64,000 nucleotides of DNA. It comes from Psychrobacillus sp. OK028 (GTDB lineage: Bacteria; Bacillota; Bacilli; Bacillales_A; Planococcaceae). Shown here one piece after another: positions 30,083 to 40,175 of this stretch. The notes under the pieces were generated by a model. It did not search any database and was not told the DNA's origin. It saw nothing but the letters and a program-made list of their open reading frames with translations. Within the stretch, counting starts at the first letter, position 1. The number at the start of each line of letters is the position of its first letter. Where the stretch lies: positions 620,001 through 684,000 of the forward strand of contig NZ_FNHY01000001.1 in the NCBI RefSeq assembly GCF_900103605.1, read 5' to 3'. The position numbers and the translations under genes were made by a program.

Positions 30083-31168
30083 TTGACAAAGCGTAAATTT
30101 GGATTAGGTCTATCACTAGTACTAGCTGCTGGAACTATTCTAGGAGCATGTGGAACTAAAGATGATGATGCATCTACATCAACAGATTCAAAAGGTTCAG
30201 GTTCTGAAGGTACAACTGAAGCAGTAGATTTTTCTCTAGCAATGGTAACTGACGTTGGTGGTGTTGATGACAAATCATTCAATCAATCAGCTTGGGAAGG
30301 TATTGAAGCATTCGGTAAAGAAAATGGTCTTACAAAAGGCGATGGTGGATATGACTACCTTCAATCGACTTCAGATGCCGACTATATTACAAACCTTAAC
30401 AATTTAGTACGTCGTGACTTTGATATAGTTTATGGTATTGGTTTCTTAATGGAAGAACCAATCAAAACAATTGCTGAACAACAACCAGATGCTCAACTTG
30501 CAATTATCGATTCAATTGTTGATGCTCCAAACGTTGCTTCTGTAATGTTCAAAGAGCAAGAAGGATCATTCCTTGCAGGTGTCGCTGCTGCTCTAATGTC
30601 TGAATCTAAAAAAATCGGATTCGTTGGTGGGATGGAAATTCCAGTAATCGAACGTTTCGAAGCTGGTTTCTTAGAAGGTGTTAAAGCTGTAGATCCTTCT
30701 ATAAAAGTAGATGTACAATATACTGGTAAGTTTGATGATGCTGCTCTTGGTAAAACAACTGCTAACCGTATGTATTCTTCAGGCGTAGATATTATTTTCC
30801 ACGCTGCTGGTGGTACTGGTAACGGTGTCTTTGCTGAAGCAAAAGAACGTAAAACAAAAGATGCTAATGCAAACGTGTGGGTAATCGGAGTTGACTCTGA
30901 CCAATACGCAGAAGGTGCTGTTGGCGACACGAATGTAACACTTACTTCAATGTTGAAAAAAGTTGGAACTGCTGTTCAAAACATTGCGAAAGAAACAATG
31001 GATGGAAAATTCCCTGGTGGAACAACAGTAACTTATGGTTTAGCTGAAGAAGGTGTTGGCCTTGCAGATTCTCGTGGAGCTATCCCACAAGAAATTCTTG
31101 ACCAAATTGATGAGTACTCTAAAAAAATTGCTTCAGGCGAAATTACTGTTCCTGAAACAGTAGAATAA
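30083..31168 (+). CDS. nupN: BMP family nucleoside-binding lipoprotein (NupN-like)
   Basis: Surface lipoprotein of the ABC sugar-nucleoside uptake group (Med/BMP family). The TTG at 30083 lies 8 bases after GGGGG and is preferred to an ATG at 30068 that has no ribosome site. It gives 361 residues with signal peptide and lipobox LGAC (Cys23), followed by a T/S/G/D-rich tether. The binding domain has [19 protein letters not shown] and the GTGNGVF segment. The partner ATPase and permeases follow directly. Guanosine uptake is known for B. subtilis NupNOPQ; ligand here is inferred. Confidence 0.9.
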   Translation: MTKRKFGLGLSLVLAAGTILGACGTKDDDASTSTDSKGSGSEGTTEAVDFSLAMVTDVGGVDDKSFNQSAWEGIEAFGKENGLTKGDGGYDYLQSTSDADYITNLNNLVRRDFDIVYGIGFLMEEPIKTIAEQQPDAQLAIIDSIVDAPNVASVMFKEQEGSFLAGVAAALMSESKKIGFVGGMEIPVIERFEAGFLEGVKAVDPSIKVDVQYTGKFDDAALGKTTANRMYSSGVDIIFHAAGGTGNGVFAEAKERKTKDANANVWVIGVDSDQYAEGAVGDTNVTLTSMLKKVGTAVQNIAKETMDGKFPGGTTVTYGLAEEGVGLADSRGAIPQEILDQIDEYSKKIASGEITVPETVE

Positions 31169-31182
31169 TATGTTTTTAACAT

Positions 31183-31220
31183 CATAAAGACCGATAAGTA
31201 TCGGTCTTTATGATATTTTA
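31183..31220 (+). terminator. Perfect inverted repeat after nupN (partial terminator)
   Basis: CATAAAGACCGATA / TATCGGTCTTTATG, 14 perfect pairs with a two-base loop and only a weak T-run. Probably a leaky terminator or mRNA-stabilising hairpin that makes lipoprotein mRNA more abundant than that of the transporter genes. Confidence 0.7.
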
Positions 31221-31349
31221 ATTAATAGAAGAAAGATTTTAAAAATTTAAAGTCTTTACTAAATTTATATAAGATGAACTTTAACTTATAAAATTTAAAT
31301 TCTTTCCTGTATTAATTTAGTACTAGTATTATAGTGGGGAGTGAATTCA

Positions 31350-32900
31350 TTGGATTATGTAATAGAGATGCTTGGCATACGGAAAGAGTTTGGATCGTTT
31401 GTTGCAAATGATAACATTACCCTTCAGTTAAAAAAGGGAGAAATTCATGCTCTTTTAGGAGAAAATGGTGCTGGGAAGTCTACACTAATGAACGTTTTGT
31501 TCGGATTATATCAACCTGAGGCGGGCGAGATAAAAGTAAAAGGAAAGACAGTTAAAATTACTGACCCAAATGTGGCAAATGATCTTGGTATCGGGATGGT
31601 CCATCAGCATTTCATGCTCGTGGAGAATTTTACAGTAACTGAAAATATAATATTAGGAAATGAGTTAACGAAAGCTGGAGTTGTCGATATTAAAGATGCA
31701 GCTAAAAAAATTCGAAAACTTTCTGAAATGTACGGATTAGATGTAGACCCTAATGCAAAGATTGAAGATATTTCTGTTGGGATGCAACAACGGGTGGAAA
31801 TATTGAAAACGCTTTATCGCGGTGCCGATATACTTATCTTTGATGAGCCTACTGCTTCTTTGACACCTCAAGAGATTAATGAACTTATACAAATTATGAA
31901 GCGTTTAATACAAGAAGGTAAGTCAATTATACTAATCACTCATAAGTTAAAAGAAATTATGGATGTTTCTGATAGAGTAACAGTTATCCGTAAAGGTGAA
32001 GGTATTGGTACGGTTGTTACTGCAGAAACAAATCCCAATGAATTAGCATCACTTATGGTAGGAAGACAAGTAGAATTTAAAACAGTAAAGAGTGAGGCAA
32101 ATCCTACAGATGAAACACTAGTTATAAAAGATTTAGTCGTGGCAGACTACCGAGGAATTGATAAAGTTAGAGGATTAAACTTAACTGTCCGTAAGGGTGA
32201 AATTTTAGGTATTGCTGGAATCGATGGAAATGGTCAAAGTGAGCTGATCGAGGCAATCACAGGTCTTCGTAAAACAAAAGCTGGTACTGTCTCCATTAAT
32301 GGACAAGATATTACCAACAAAAAACCACGCAAAATTACGGAGTCTGGAGTAGGGCATATTCCACAGGATAGACATAAGCACGGTCTAGTTCTGGACTTTT
32401 CTATCGGTCACAATATTGCACTTCAAACGTATTATCAAGAACCTATCTCTAAAAATGGGTTTATGAATTATTCAAAAGTGTCAGAGTTAGCTCAAAAAGT
32501 TATTAAAGACTTTGATGTACGTACCCAAGGTGAGCATACTCCTGCTCGTGCACTTTCTGGGGGGAACCAACAAAAAGCAATTATCGGACGTGAAGTCATA
32601 CGTGATCCAGAATTGTTGATTGCAGCTTTACCGACACGTGGACTTGATGTAGGAGCTATTGAATTTATTCACCAGCGTCTTATCGAACAACGTGATAATG
32701 GAAAAGCAGTACTTCTCCTTTCATTTGAATTAGATGAGGTTATGAATGTTTCTGACCGAATTGCAGTTATTTATGACGGACAAATTGTCGATACATTATT
32801 ACCTAAAGAAACCTCTGAACAAGAGCTAGGGTTATTAATGGCAGGTCAAAAAAAGAATTCAAACAAAGTTAAACAGGGGGAAACAACTCATGTCGAATAG
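31350..32900 (+). CDS. nupO: Nucleoside ABC transporter, duplicated ATPase subunit
   Basis: 516 residues with two ABC cassettes. The first has Walker A GENGAGKST (about 37-45), SVGMQQR and DEPTASLTP. The second has GIDGNGQSE, ALSGGNQQK and AALPTRG in place of the usual Walker B Asp-Glu, as in the RbsA/NupO group. The TTG at 31350, nine bases after GGGGA, gives MDYVIEML like B. subtilis NupO; a GTG at 31341 abuts the ribosome site. The stop overlaps nupP by 11 bases. Confidence 0.94.
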   Translation: MDYVIEMLGIRKEFGSFVANDNITLQLKKGEIHALLGENGAGKSTLMNVLFGLYQPEAGEIKVKGKTVKITDPNVANDLGIGMVHQHFMLVENFTVTENIILGNELTKAGVVDIKDAAKKIRKLSEMYGLDVDPNAKIEDISVGMQQRVEILKTLYRGADILIFDEPTASLTPQEINELIQIMKRLIQEGKSIILITHKLKEIMDVSDRVTVIRKGEGIGTVVTAETNPNELASLMVGRQVEFKTVKSEANPTDETLVIKDLVVADYRGIDKVRGLNLTVRKGEILGIAGIDGNGQSELIEAITGLRKTKAGTVSINGQDITNKKPRKITESGVGHIPQDRHKHGLVLDFSIGHNIALQTYYQEPISKNGFMNYSKVSELAQKVIKDFDVRTQGEHTPARALSGGNQQKAIIGREVIRDPELLIAALPTRGLDVGAIEFIHQRLIEQRDNGKAVLLLSFELDEVMNVSDRIAVIYDGQIVDTLLPKETSEQELGLLMAGQKKNSNKVKQGETTHVE

Positions 32901-33936
32901 AGTAGTCAATATACTTGTCCCTGTTATTTCTGTTATTTTAGGATTGCTCGTAGGAGCCATTGTTATGTTAGTAAGTGGATATGATCCAATAGCTGGCTAT
33001 TCTGCATTATGGAATGGTATTTTTGGAGATACCTATGCAATAGGTGAGACTATTCGTCAAATTACTCCATATTTACTTGCAGGTTTATCCGTAGCATTTG
33101 CTTTCCGTACGGGATTATTTAATATCGGGGTCGAAGGTCAATTATTAGTAGGGTGGTTTGCAGCAGCTTATGTAGGAATTGCATTTGATTTACCTATGTA
33201 TATCCATTTACCTTTTGCTATTATCGCTGCTGCATTGGCTGGAGCGGCTTGGGCTTTCATTCCAGGGCTATTAAAGGCAAAATTACAAGTGCATGAAGTT
33301 ATTGTAACAATTATGATGAATTATATTGCTTTACATACAACTAACGCATTGATAAAAATTGTATCTGATGGTGGGGATAATACAGGAACAATTAATGCAT
33401 CGGCTTCTTTAAAATCTGCATTTTTTGAAAGTATTACAGATTACTCTCGTTTGCATTATGGTATTTTCATAGCATTAGCAATGGTTTTACTAATGTGGTT
33501 TATTTTAGATAAAACAACAACGGGCTATGAGCTAAAAGCAGTTGGTTTTAATAAACATGCGTCCGAGTATGCAGGGATGAATGTAAACAAAAACATTATC
33601 CTATCTATGGTCATTTCTGGAGCATTTGCAGGACTTGCAGGTGCAATGGAAGCATTGGGTACGTTCCAATATGCCAATGTTAAAGGTGGATTCACCGGTA
33701 TAGGTTTTGATGGGATCGCAGTTGCATTATTAGGTGCTAATACACCATTAGGGGTTATATTCGGTGCTGTACTGTTTGGATCGTTAAAATATGGAGCTCT
33801 TAATATGCCAAACGAAGCAGGTATTCCAGTAGAAATCGTTTCTATTGTAATAGCTATTATCATATTCTTCGTAGCATGTGGTTACGTTATTCGCTATTTC
33901 CTTGAAAAAGCGACCAAGAAAAAGGAGGCGAAATAA
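32890..33936 (+). CDS. nupP: Nucleoside ABC transporter permease
   Basis: 348-residue membrane protein of the branched-chain-type permease superfamily (BPD_transp_2), with about ten hydrophobic segments and RTGLFNIGVEGQLL near residue 76. The start lies inside nupO, with ribosome site AGGGGGA. Pairs with NupQ to form the channel. Confidence 0.93.
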   Translation: MSNRVVNILVPVISVILGLLVGAIVMLVSGYDPIAGYSALWNGIFGDTYAIGETIRQITPYLLAGLSVAFAFRTGLFNIGVEGQLLVGWFAAAYVGIAFDLPMYIHLPFAIIAAALAGAAWAFIPGLLKAKLQVHEVIVTIMMNYIALHTTNALIKIVSDGGDNTGTINASASLKSAFFESITDYSRLHYGIFIALAMVLLMWFILDKTTTGYELKAVGFNKHASEYAGMNVNKNIILSMVISGAFAGLAGAMEALGTFQYANVKGGFTGIGFDGIAVALLGANTPLGVIFGAVLFGSLKYGALNMPNEAGIPVEIVSIVIAIIIFFVACGYVIRYFLEKATKKKEAK

Positions 33937-33937
33937 T

Positions 33938-34897
33938 ATGAGCTTCTTAGATGTATTATATTTTATTGTCCCTTCTGCTATTTTCTATGCAGCTCCTTTA
34001 ATCTTCACGGCAATTGGTGGAGTATTCTCTGAACGATCTGGTGTTATAAACATCGGATTAGAAGGATTAATGGTTATGGGTGCTTTTATCGGTATACTAT
34101 TTAACTTAATGTTTGTCGATACTTTTGGAGCAATGACTCCATGGGTTGCATTAATCGCGGCAATGGTTGTTTCTGGTATATTCTCTGTTATGCATGCTGT
34201 TGCATCAATCTCGTTCCGTGCAGACCAAACAATCTCTGGGGTTGCGATAAATATGCTAGGGGTTGCAATTGCACTATTCTCAGTGAAAATGATTTATGGT
34301 AAAGGACAAACAGATTATATTCAAGAACGATTTATCCGTTTTGATATACCATTATTAAGTGAAATCCCAGTAATTGGTCCGATGTTTTTTAAAGACGTAT
34401 ACGGAACTTCTATTTTAGCAGTTGGTGTCGCTATTATGGCTTGGTTTGTCATTTATAAAACACCATTTGGATTACGTTTAAGAGCTGTTGGAGAACACCC
34501 GATGGCAGCTGATACAATGGGAGTTAATGTTACAAAAATGCGCTATATTGCCGTAATTTTATCTGGTATGCTTGCTGGAATAGGTGGAGCTGCATATTCT
34601 CAATCAATTTCTGGTGAATTTAGTCATACTACGATTAATGGGCAAGGCTTCATGGCCCTTGCAGCAATGATCTTTGGAAAATGGCACCCGCTTGGTGCAC
34701 TTGGAGCAGCGTTGTTCTTTGGATTTGCCCAAGCACTAAGTATAATTGGAGGACAGATTCCATACGTAAAAGAAGTTCCAACGTATTTCTTACACATATT
34801 ACCTTATGCTTTAACTATCTTGGCAGTAGCTGGATTTATAGGTAAAGCGTATGCACCAAAAGCAAGTGGAATCCCTTATATTAAAGGAAAACGATAA
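33938..34897 (+). CDS. nupQ: Nucleoside ABC transporter permease
   Basis: 319-residue second permease. The ATG at 33938 after AAAGGAGG is one base beyond the nupP stop; a longer in-frame extension from 33878 overlaps nupP and has no ribosome site. The SGVINIGLEGLMVMGA segment is the family signature, matching that in NupP. A terminator follows, closing nupNOPQ. Confidence 0.93.
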   Translation: MSFLDVLYFIVPSAIFYAAPLIFTAIGGVFSERSGVINIGLEGLMVMGAFIGILFNLMFVDTFGAMTPWVALIAAMVVSGIFSVMHAVASISFRADQTISGVAINMLGVAIALFSVKMIYGKGQTDYIQERFIRFDIPLLSEIPVIGPMFFKDVYGTSILAVGVAIMAWFVIYKTPFGLRLRAVGEHPMAADTMGVNVTKMRYIAVILSGMLAGIGGAAYSQSISGEFSHTTINGQGFMALAAMIFGKWHPLGALGAALFFGFAQALSIIGGQIPYVKEVPTYFLHILPYALTILAVAGFIGKAYAPKASGIPYIKGKR

Positions 34898-34902
34898 CAG
34901 AC

Positions 34903-34928
34903 AGGGACCAATTAATTGGTCCCTTTTT
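34903..34928 (+). terminator. Intrinsic terminator after nupQ
   Basis: AGGGACCAATT / AATTGGTCCCT followed by five Ts. Confidence 0.88.
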
Positions 34929-35003
34929 ATATGTACTGATATAATTAGCATATGTATAGTGAATCGTCTTATGAGATACACTAGAATAAAAGGGGGATCA
35001 CGT

Positions 35004-36281
35004 ATGTTTCAACAATTTGAACTTGCAAGTGGCGTTAAGCTTTTTGTGAGACCTACAGAACAATTTAAAACAATTAACATCTCATTCAAATGGAAACAGC
35101 CTTTAACAGTAGAAAAGGCATCTATTCGTGCAGTATTAGCAAATATATTACAATTCAGCAATGAGGTATATCCTACAAATGTAGCTTTTAGAAAGCGTTT
35201 AGATGATTTGTACGGAACTGTTTTGTATTTTGATACGACCAAAAAAGGAAGTCATCATATTTTTTCATTGAACGCGGAAACTGTAAATGATGCTTACTTG
35301 TCCAATGAAAAAATTGTCGATGAGGTATTCTCTTTATTACATACCGTTATTTTTAAACCGAATTTAGTGAATGGAAAATTTGATGAAGCGATAGTAAAAC
35401 GAGAAAAAGAACAGGTTATTGAGCGTATTCAATCCATGTATGATGATAAAACAAGATATGCTCAGCAGCGTTTGTTAGAGAATATCCGTCCAAATAAGGC
35501 AGCTTCTATTTCATCTAATGGAACAGTGGACGCTGTTAAAGCGATTACAAACGATCAGCTAGTTGAAATGCATCAGGAATTACTCACAAAAGATAATCTG
35601 TCTATCTATATTGTTGGTGATGTAAACGTCGATGAGATAAAAGAAAAAATGACGAATCATTTTTCATTTGTTGATCGCACAGAAGTACTTGAAAAAGCAG
35701 AAGAGGTACCAAACGAAAAGAATGACAAAAATTTTCTTCATGAAATTCAAGAAATGAAACAAGGAAAGCTTCACATTGCCTATCAAACACCGATCACTTT
35801 TTTCTCAGAAGAATTTCCGGTGATGCAGCTGACTAATGGTATTTTAGGTGGATTTTCTCATTCCAAAATTTTTATGAATGTTCGTGAAAAAGAAAGTATG
35901 GCCTATTACGCATCAAGTAGTTATTCATCTCTCTATGGTTTAATCTTTGTACTAGCAGGAATAGAGTCTAATTTACAGGAAAAAGCAGTGGCATTAATTG
36001 ATGAACAACTAAAAGCTTTGCAAGCCGGCGAAATTTCCGACTTAGAGTTAAACCAAACGAAGTCAATGCTTACCAATCAACTAAAAGAAGCTTTAGATTC
36101 TGCGCGTGCTCAAATTGAAATATACGATCAATATAAAGAACTGAATACATCCTTTACTGTAGACAATTGGATAGAAAAGTGGAAGGATGTTACTAAAGAA
36201 CAAATTCAACAAACGGCATTAACGATTGAAAAGGAATTTGTTTATTTCCTTTCAGGTAAGGAGGGTGCAGCAAATGAATAA
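35004..36281 (+). CDS. ymfF: M16 family peptidase-like protein YmfF (inactive-type)
   Basis: 425 residues of M16 fold. The ATG at 35004 after AAAGGGGGA is used; the open frame upstream runs into the previous terminator. There is no HxxEH zinc motif where expected near residues 50-60, whereas the overlapping partner ymfH has it. This matches the M16 rule of paired subunits, one catalytic and one not. The stop overlaps ymfH by 8 bases. Substrate unknown. Confidence 0.88.
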   Translation: MFQQFELASGVKLFVRPTEQFKTINISFKWKQPLTVEKASIRAVLANILQFSNEVYPTNVAFRKRLDDLYGTVLYFDTTKKGSHHIFSLNAETVNDAYLSNEKIVDEVFSLLHTVIFKPNLVNGKFDEAIVKREKEQVIERIQSMYDDKTRYAQQRLLENIRPNKAASISSNGTVDAVKAITNDQLVEMHQELLTKDNLSIYIVGDVNVDEIKEKMTNHFSFVDRTEVLEKAEEVPNEKNDKNFLHEIQEMKQGKLHIAYQTPITFFSEEFPVMQLTNGILGGFSHSKIFMNVREKESMAYYASSSYSSLYGLIFVLAGIESNLQEKAVALIDEQLKALQAGEISDLELNQTKSMLTNQLKEALDSARAQIEIYDQYKELNTSFTVDNWIEKWKDVTKEQIQQTALTIEKEFVYFLSGKEGAANE

Positions 36282-37575
36282 AAATTATTTTGAACAATTA
36301 GAAGAAACATTATACAACGAAACTCTTCCAAATGGCTTAGATGTCTATATCCTTCCGAAAAAAGGCTTTTCTAAGACGTTTGTCACTTTTACCACAAAAT
36401 ATGGCTCGATTGACCGTGAATTTATTCCTTTAGGTAAAGATGAACCTGTCATTGTTCCCGACGGAATTGCTCATTTTCTAGAACACAAAATGTTTGAAAA
36501 AGAAGAAGGGGATGTTTTTCAAAAGTTCAGTGAAAAAGGTGCATCTGCAAATGCATTTACTTCTTTTACTAGAACCGCTTACTTATTTTCCTCAACTGAC
36601 CATGTATTAGATAATACGAAAACGTTGTTGGATTTCGTTCAGCAGCCCTATTTTACGGAACAAACTGTGGAAAAAGAAAAAGGGATAATAGGTCAGGAAA
36701 TTACAATGTATGACGACCAGCCAGATTGGCGTCTATACTTTGGAACAATTGAAAATATGTATAAAGAATACCCAGTTAAAATTGATATCGCTGGAACAAT
36801 TGAAACGATCAGCCATATTACTGCTGACCATTTATATGAATGCTACAACACGTTCTATCATCCATCGAATATGGTGTTATTCGTTGTTGGAGCAGTCAAT
36901 CAAGAAGAGATGATGGGCTTCATCAAAGCAGATCAAGCAGCTAAAACATTTGAGGAGCCTCAAGAAATTAAACGATTCTACCCTGAAGAACAAGAGGCAG
37001 TAGATATCAAAGAACGTACGCTTAAGATGGATGTTCAAAAACCTAAAGTATTGTTTGGGATTAAAGCAAGTAATACTGATATTTCCGGTGATGAAATGTT
37101 AAATTACGAGTTAGCGATGCAAGTTGCAATTGAGATGTTATTCGGCAGAAGTTCTGCATTTTATCAAGAAATATACGAAAATGGCTGGATCGATGAATCT
37201 TATTCAGCAGACTTTTCTATGGAGCAAGGCTATGGTTTTACGATGATTGGCTCAGATACGGTCAATCCAACGGAACTGACCGAAAAAATAAAAGAAACGA
37301 TTAAGCGCTACGCTTCTAACTGGAATTTGGAGGAAGAGGACTTACAACGTATTGTCCGTAAAAAAATCGGCTTTTTCCTACGAGCACTAAATTCTATTGA
37401 ATATATTGCAAATCAATTTACTCGTTACTCTTTCAATGATATGAATTTATTTGATGTTGTTCCTGCATTAGAGAAACTAACAATGGATCAAGTAAAAGAA
37501 GCATTCCAATCTTTAACAAACGAGGATGCGCATACTGTGTTTACAATCTTACCTTTTGAAAAAAATAATGACTAA
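36274..37575 (+). CDS. ymfH: M16 family zinc peptidase YmfH
   Basis: 433 residues. The ATG at 36274 follows TAAGGAGG within the end of ymfF. The zinc motif HFLEH is near residue 70, with downstream Glu in the EKEKGIIGQEI segment (about 131-141), so it is the likely catalytic partner of YmfF. Processing of a peptide or export-linked substrate is inferred from related families. Confidence 0.9.
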   Translation: MNKNYFEQLEETLYNETLPNGLDVYILPKKGFSKTFVTFTTKYGSIDREFIPLGKDEPVIVPDGIAHFLEHKMFEKEEGDVFQKFSEKGASANAFTSFTRTAYLFSSTDHVLDNTKTLLDFVQQPYFTEQTVEKEKGIIGQEITMYDDQPDWRLYFGTIENMYKEYPVKIDIAGTIETISHITADHLYECYNTFYHPSNMVLFVVGAVNQEEMMGFIKADQAAKTFEEPQEIKRFYPEEQEAVDIKERTLKMDVQKPKVLFGIKASNTDISGDEMLNYELAMQVAIEMLFGRSSAFYQEIYENGWIDESYSADFSMEQGYGFTMIGSDTVNPTELTEKIKETIKRYASNWNLEEEDLQRIVRKKIGFFLRALNSIEYIANQFTRYSFNDMNLFDVVPALEKLTMDQVKEAFQSLTNEDAHTVFTILPFEKNND

Positions 37576-38299
37576 AAAGTTTGCATTAGTGCTTGGTGCA
37601 TCGGGTGAAATTGGGTATGCGATATGTCGGAATCTAGCAGAGGACGGCTGGTCCATTTATCTTCACTATGCTAATAATGAAGCCAGCATCTTAACCTTAT
37701 TAAAAGAACTGAATGGTTCCTATCCAAAACAGGAATTTAGCGTCATTCAAGCAGATATGAGTAAGGAAAACTGTATAGAAAAGATTGCAGGTTCTGTATT
37801 TAGCCTTCATGCGGTTGTATTTGCCCAGGGACATAGTCTTTACAAATCTTTAGAAGACACTAGCTTAGCTGATATTCGTATGCTTTTTCAGGTGCATGTA
37901 GAGTATCCGATGGCTCTGTTAGCAAAACTGAATAGCAAGCTTCGTAAACAACCTAGTAGTTCAGTCGTCTTTGTAGGAAGTATTTGGGGAGATGCAGGCG
38001 CCTCTTACGAAGTGGCTTACTCAGCTGCTAAAGGAGCTCAGCATGCCTTTGTAAAGGCCTATGCTAAAGAGGTTGCCTTGCAGCGAACTAGAGTAAATGC
38101 GGTTGCTCCAGGATTTATCGAGACAAAAATGAATGCTCATATTGAAGAAGAAGCACGTCAGTTAATTATGGATGAGATTCCTGCAGGCATTTTCGGCTCA
38201 ACACAAAATATAGCTGATACGGTTGGTTTTTTAACAAGTGAAAAGGCAAGCTATATTACTGGTCAAATTATTCGGGTTAATGGTGGATGGTATATTTGA
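37568..38299 (+). CDS. ymfI: SDR family oxidoreductase YmfI
   Basis: 243 residues starting at the ATG at 37568, which overlaps the ymfH stop by 8 bases and lacks a clear ribosome site, so translation is probably coupled. Rossmann motif GASGEIGYA (about 9-17) and active-site YSAAKGAQ (about 155, Y and K spaced as usual) are intact. Position after ymfH is conserved in Bacillus. Substrate unknown; resemblance to 3-oxoacyl-ACP reductases is general. ymfJ, the next gene in B. subtilis, is absent. Confidence 0.88.
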   Translation: MTKKFALVLGASGEIGYAICRNLAEDGWSIYLHYANNEASILTLLKELNGSYPKQEFSVIQADMSKENCIEKIAGSVFSLHAVVFAQGHSLYKSLEDTSLADIRMLFQVHVEYPMALLAKLNSKLRKQPSSSVVFVGSIWGDAGASYEVAYSAAKGAQHAFVKAYAKEVALQRTRVNAVAPGFIETKMNAHIEEEARQLIMDEIPAGIFGSTQNIADTVGFLTSEKASYITGQIIRVNGGWYI

Positions 38300-38330
38300 T
38301 TAGTTTATAATTGCAAAAGCTTATAGGTAA

Positions 38331-38367
38331 AGAAAAGAGAGAAATACACGCTCTTTTCTTTTTTTCT
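38331..38367 (+). terminator. Intrinsic terminator after ymfI
   Basis: AGAAAAGAG / CTCTTTTCT with an 11-base loop and long T-run. Confidence 0.8.
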
Positions 38368-38446
38368 TTTATTCGACACCAAAATCATATATGATAGAAC
38401 TAATCATTAAGTGAAACGTCATCTATAAAGAAGGGAAAGATATAAC

Positions 38447-39253
38447 ATGGCTAGTGAATGGTTTTTTGAATACGAAATTCAAGTTAATCGTCCAGGACTT
38501 TTAGGTGACATTTCTTCTTTACTTGGTATGCTTCGAGTTAATATTGTAACGATCAATGGTGTAGATGAAGGCAGACGGGGTATGCTTATAAAAGCAGAGA
38601 AAAAGGAAAATATTGAGCGTTTTGAACATATCGCTTCTACAATGGAAACGATTCAATTGACTAAATTTAGAGAGCCTAAGCTTAGAGATCGGCTTGCAGT
38701 CCGTCATGGTCGATATATCCAGCGGGATGCAGACGATAAAAAAACCTTTAGATTTGTTCGTAACGAGCTTGGTCTCTTAGTAGATTTTATGGCCGAAATC
38801 TTTAAACAAGAAGGACATAAACTTATTGGAATAAGAGGAATGCCACGAGTAGGCAAAACGGAATCGGTAGTTGCAGCAAGTGTATGTGCTAATAAAAAAT
38901 GGATATTCCTGTCTTCTACAATGATTAAGCAAACGATTAGAAGCCAATTGGCAGGGGACGAGTTTAGCGATCGTAATATTTTTATATTAGACGGTATTGT
39001 AACGAGAAAATCAAATGATGAAAAGCATCTTCAGTTAGTAAGGGAAATGATGCGGATGCCAACGATAAAGGTTGTGGAGCATCCTGATATGTTCATCCAA
39101 TATTCGGAGTATGATATTGATGATTTTGACTATATTATCGAGCTTCGTCATAGTCCTGACGAACAAATCACATATGAAATGATGGAAAAAAACCACGGAA
39201 TGTCTGACAAAGGGATGACAGGCTTTGGCGGATTTGGTGGATTCAATTTTTAA
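38447..39253 (+). CDS. ymfK: YmfK family protein (DUF3388)
   Basis: 268 residues. The N-terminal part (about 1-75, EIQVNRPGLLGDISSLLGML) reads like an ACT-type fold. The middle contains GMPRVGKTESV (about 139-149), which resembles a P-loop. The C-terminus is Gly/Phe-rich (GFGGFGGF). Conserved in this position in Bacillales; function unknown. I infer nucleotide binding only from the P-loop-like stretch. Confidence 0.85.
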   Translation: MASEWFFEYEIQVNRPGLLGDISSLLGMLRVNIVTINGVDEGRRGMLIKAEKKENIERFEHIASTMETIQLTKFREPKLRDRLAVRHGRYIQRDADDKKTFRFVRNELGLLVDFMAEIFKQEGHKLIGIRGMPRVGKTESVVAASVCANKKWIFLSSTMIKQTIRSQLAGDEFSDRNIFILDGIVTRKSNDEKHLQLVREMMRMPTIKVVEHPDMFIQYSEYDIDDFDYIIELRHSPDEQITYEMMEKNHGMSDKGMTGFGGFGGFNF

Positions 39254-39269
39254 CGGGTAGGTGTTTTAG

Positions 39270-40127
39270 TTGACTGAACTTGGGGCTCGTTTAAAAGAAG
39301 CGAGAACAGCAAAAGGTTATAGTATTGACGATTTGCAAGAAATAACAAAAATTCAAAAACGATACTTGGCAGGTATTGAAGAAGGTAATTATGCAACAAT
39401 GCCAGGTGCTTTTTATGTTCGTGCTTTTATCAAACAGTATGCAGAAGCAGTTGGATTAAATGGAGACGAATTATTAGAAGCATATAAAACAGAGATTCCT
39501 TCACCGTCGAATGAAGAAGTTACAAAAAATATTCCAGCAACACCCTCTAGAAGAGCATTGGGTGGTAGATCTTCAAGTAAGTTTATGGAGATTTTCCCAA
39601 TGGTAATGGTTGCCGTATTTATCATTGCTATCATCATAATCGTTTGGACTTTGTTTCAAAATAGACCAGACAATCCAGAACCAGAAGTCGCTAACGATGA
39701 GTTAGTACAAGAGCAAAAACCGACGTTTGAGGATAATGAGAATGTAAAGCCTGAGGAAGAGGTTGCTTCAGAAGAAGAACCTGCAGAAGAGGTTATAGAA
39801 GAGCCAGAAGCGCCTAAACAGCAGTTAACTTTTGTTGAATCGCAAGGTGTAACTTCCACATACAATTTAACGAATGCGGAAAGTTATCTAGTAAAAGTGG
39901 TCGCTGTAAATACTACTTGGTTGAATATTAGAGATGAAAATGACAAAATTCTTGTGGATCAATCGGTTAAAGCTGGAGAAACATTTGAATTTGATGCAAG
40001 TGCATTGTCTAAAATTCGTATACGTCTTGGACATGCCCCTGGAAATACTGTTACAATAAATGATGAAATAGTAGAGTTTAAAAGTTCAGAAGTTACACAA
40101 AATGCAGTAATACAGTTCAACAAATAG
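39270..40127 (+). CDS. ymfM: RodZ-like membrane-anchored HTH protein YmfM
   Basis: 285 residues: N-terminal Cro/HTH_25 domain (1-70, LGARLKEARTAKGYSIDDL), one membrane helix at about 107-129, a Glu/Pro-rich linker (135-185) and an extracytoplasmic beta domain (190-285, DUF4115-like). This is the architecture of RodZ, the morphogenic partner of MreB. TTG start after GGGTAGGTG. Its position before pgsA is conserved. Confidence 0.87.
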   Translation: MTELGARLKEARTAKGYSIDDLQEITKIQKRYLAGIEEGNYATMPGAFYVRAFIKQYAEAVGLNGDELLEAYKTEIPSPSNEEVTKNIPATPSRRALGGRSSSKFMEIFPMVMVAVFIIAIIIIVWTLFQNRPDNPEPEVANDELVQEQKPTFEDNENVKPEEEVASEEEPAEEVIEEPEAPKQQLTFVESQGVTSTYNLTNAESYLVKVVAVNTTWLNIRDENDKILVDQSVKAGETFEFDASALSKIRIRLGHAPGNTVTINDEIVEFKSSEVTQNAVIQFNK

Positions 40128-40151
40128 TCATCTTATTGATGGCTATTTTAT
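40123..40151 (+). terminator. Weak terminator after ymfM
   Basis: AATAGTCATC / GATGGCTATT with T-rich tail, overlapping the ymfM stop. Readthrough into pgsA is likely. Confidence 0.55.
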
Positions 40152-40175
40152 TTGATATTGAAAGGAGTTTTTTTT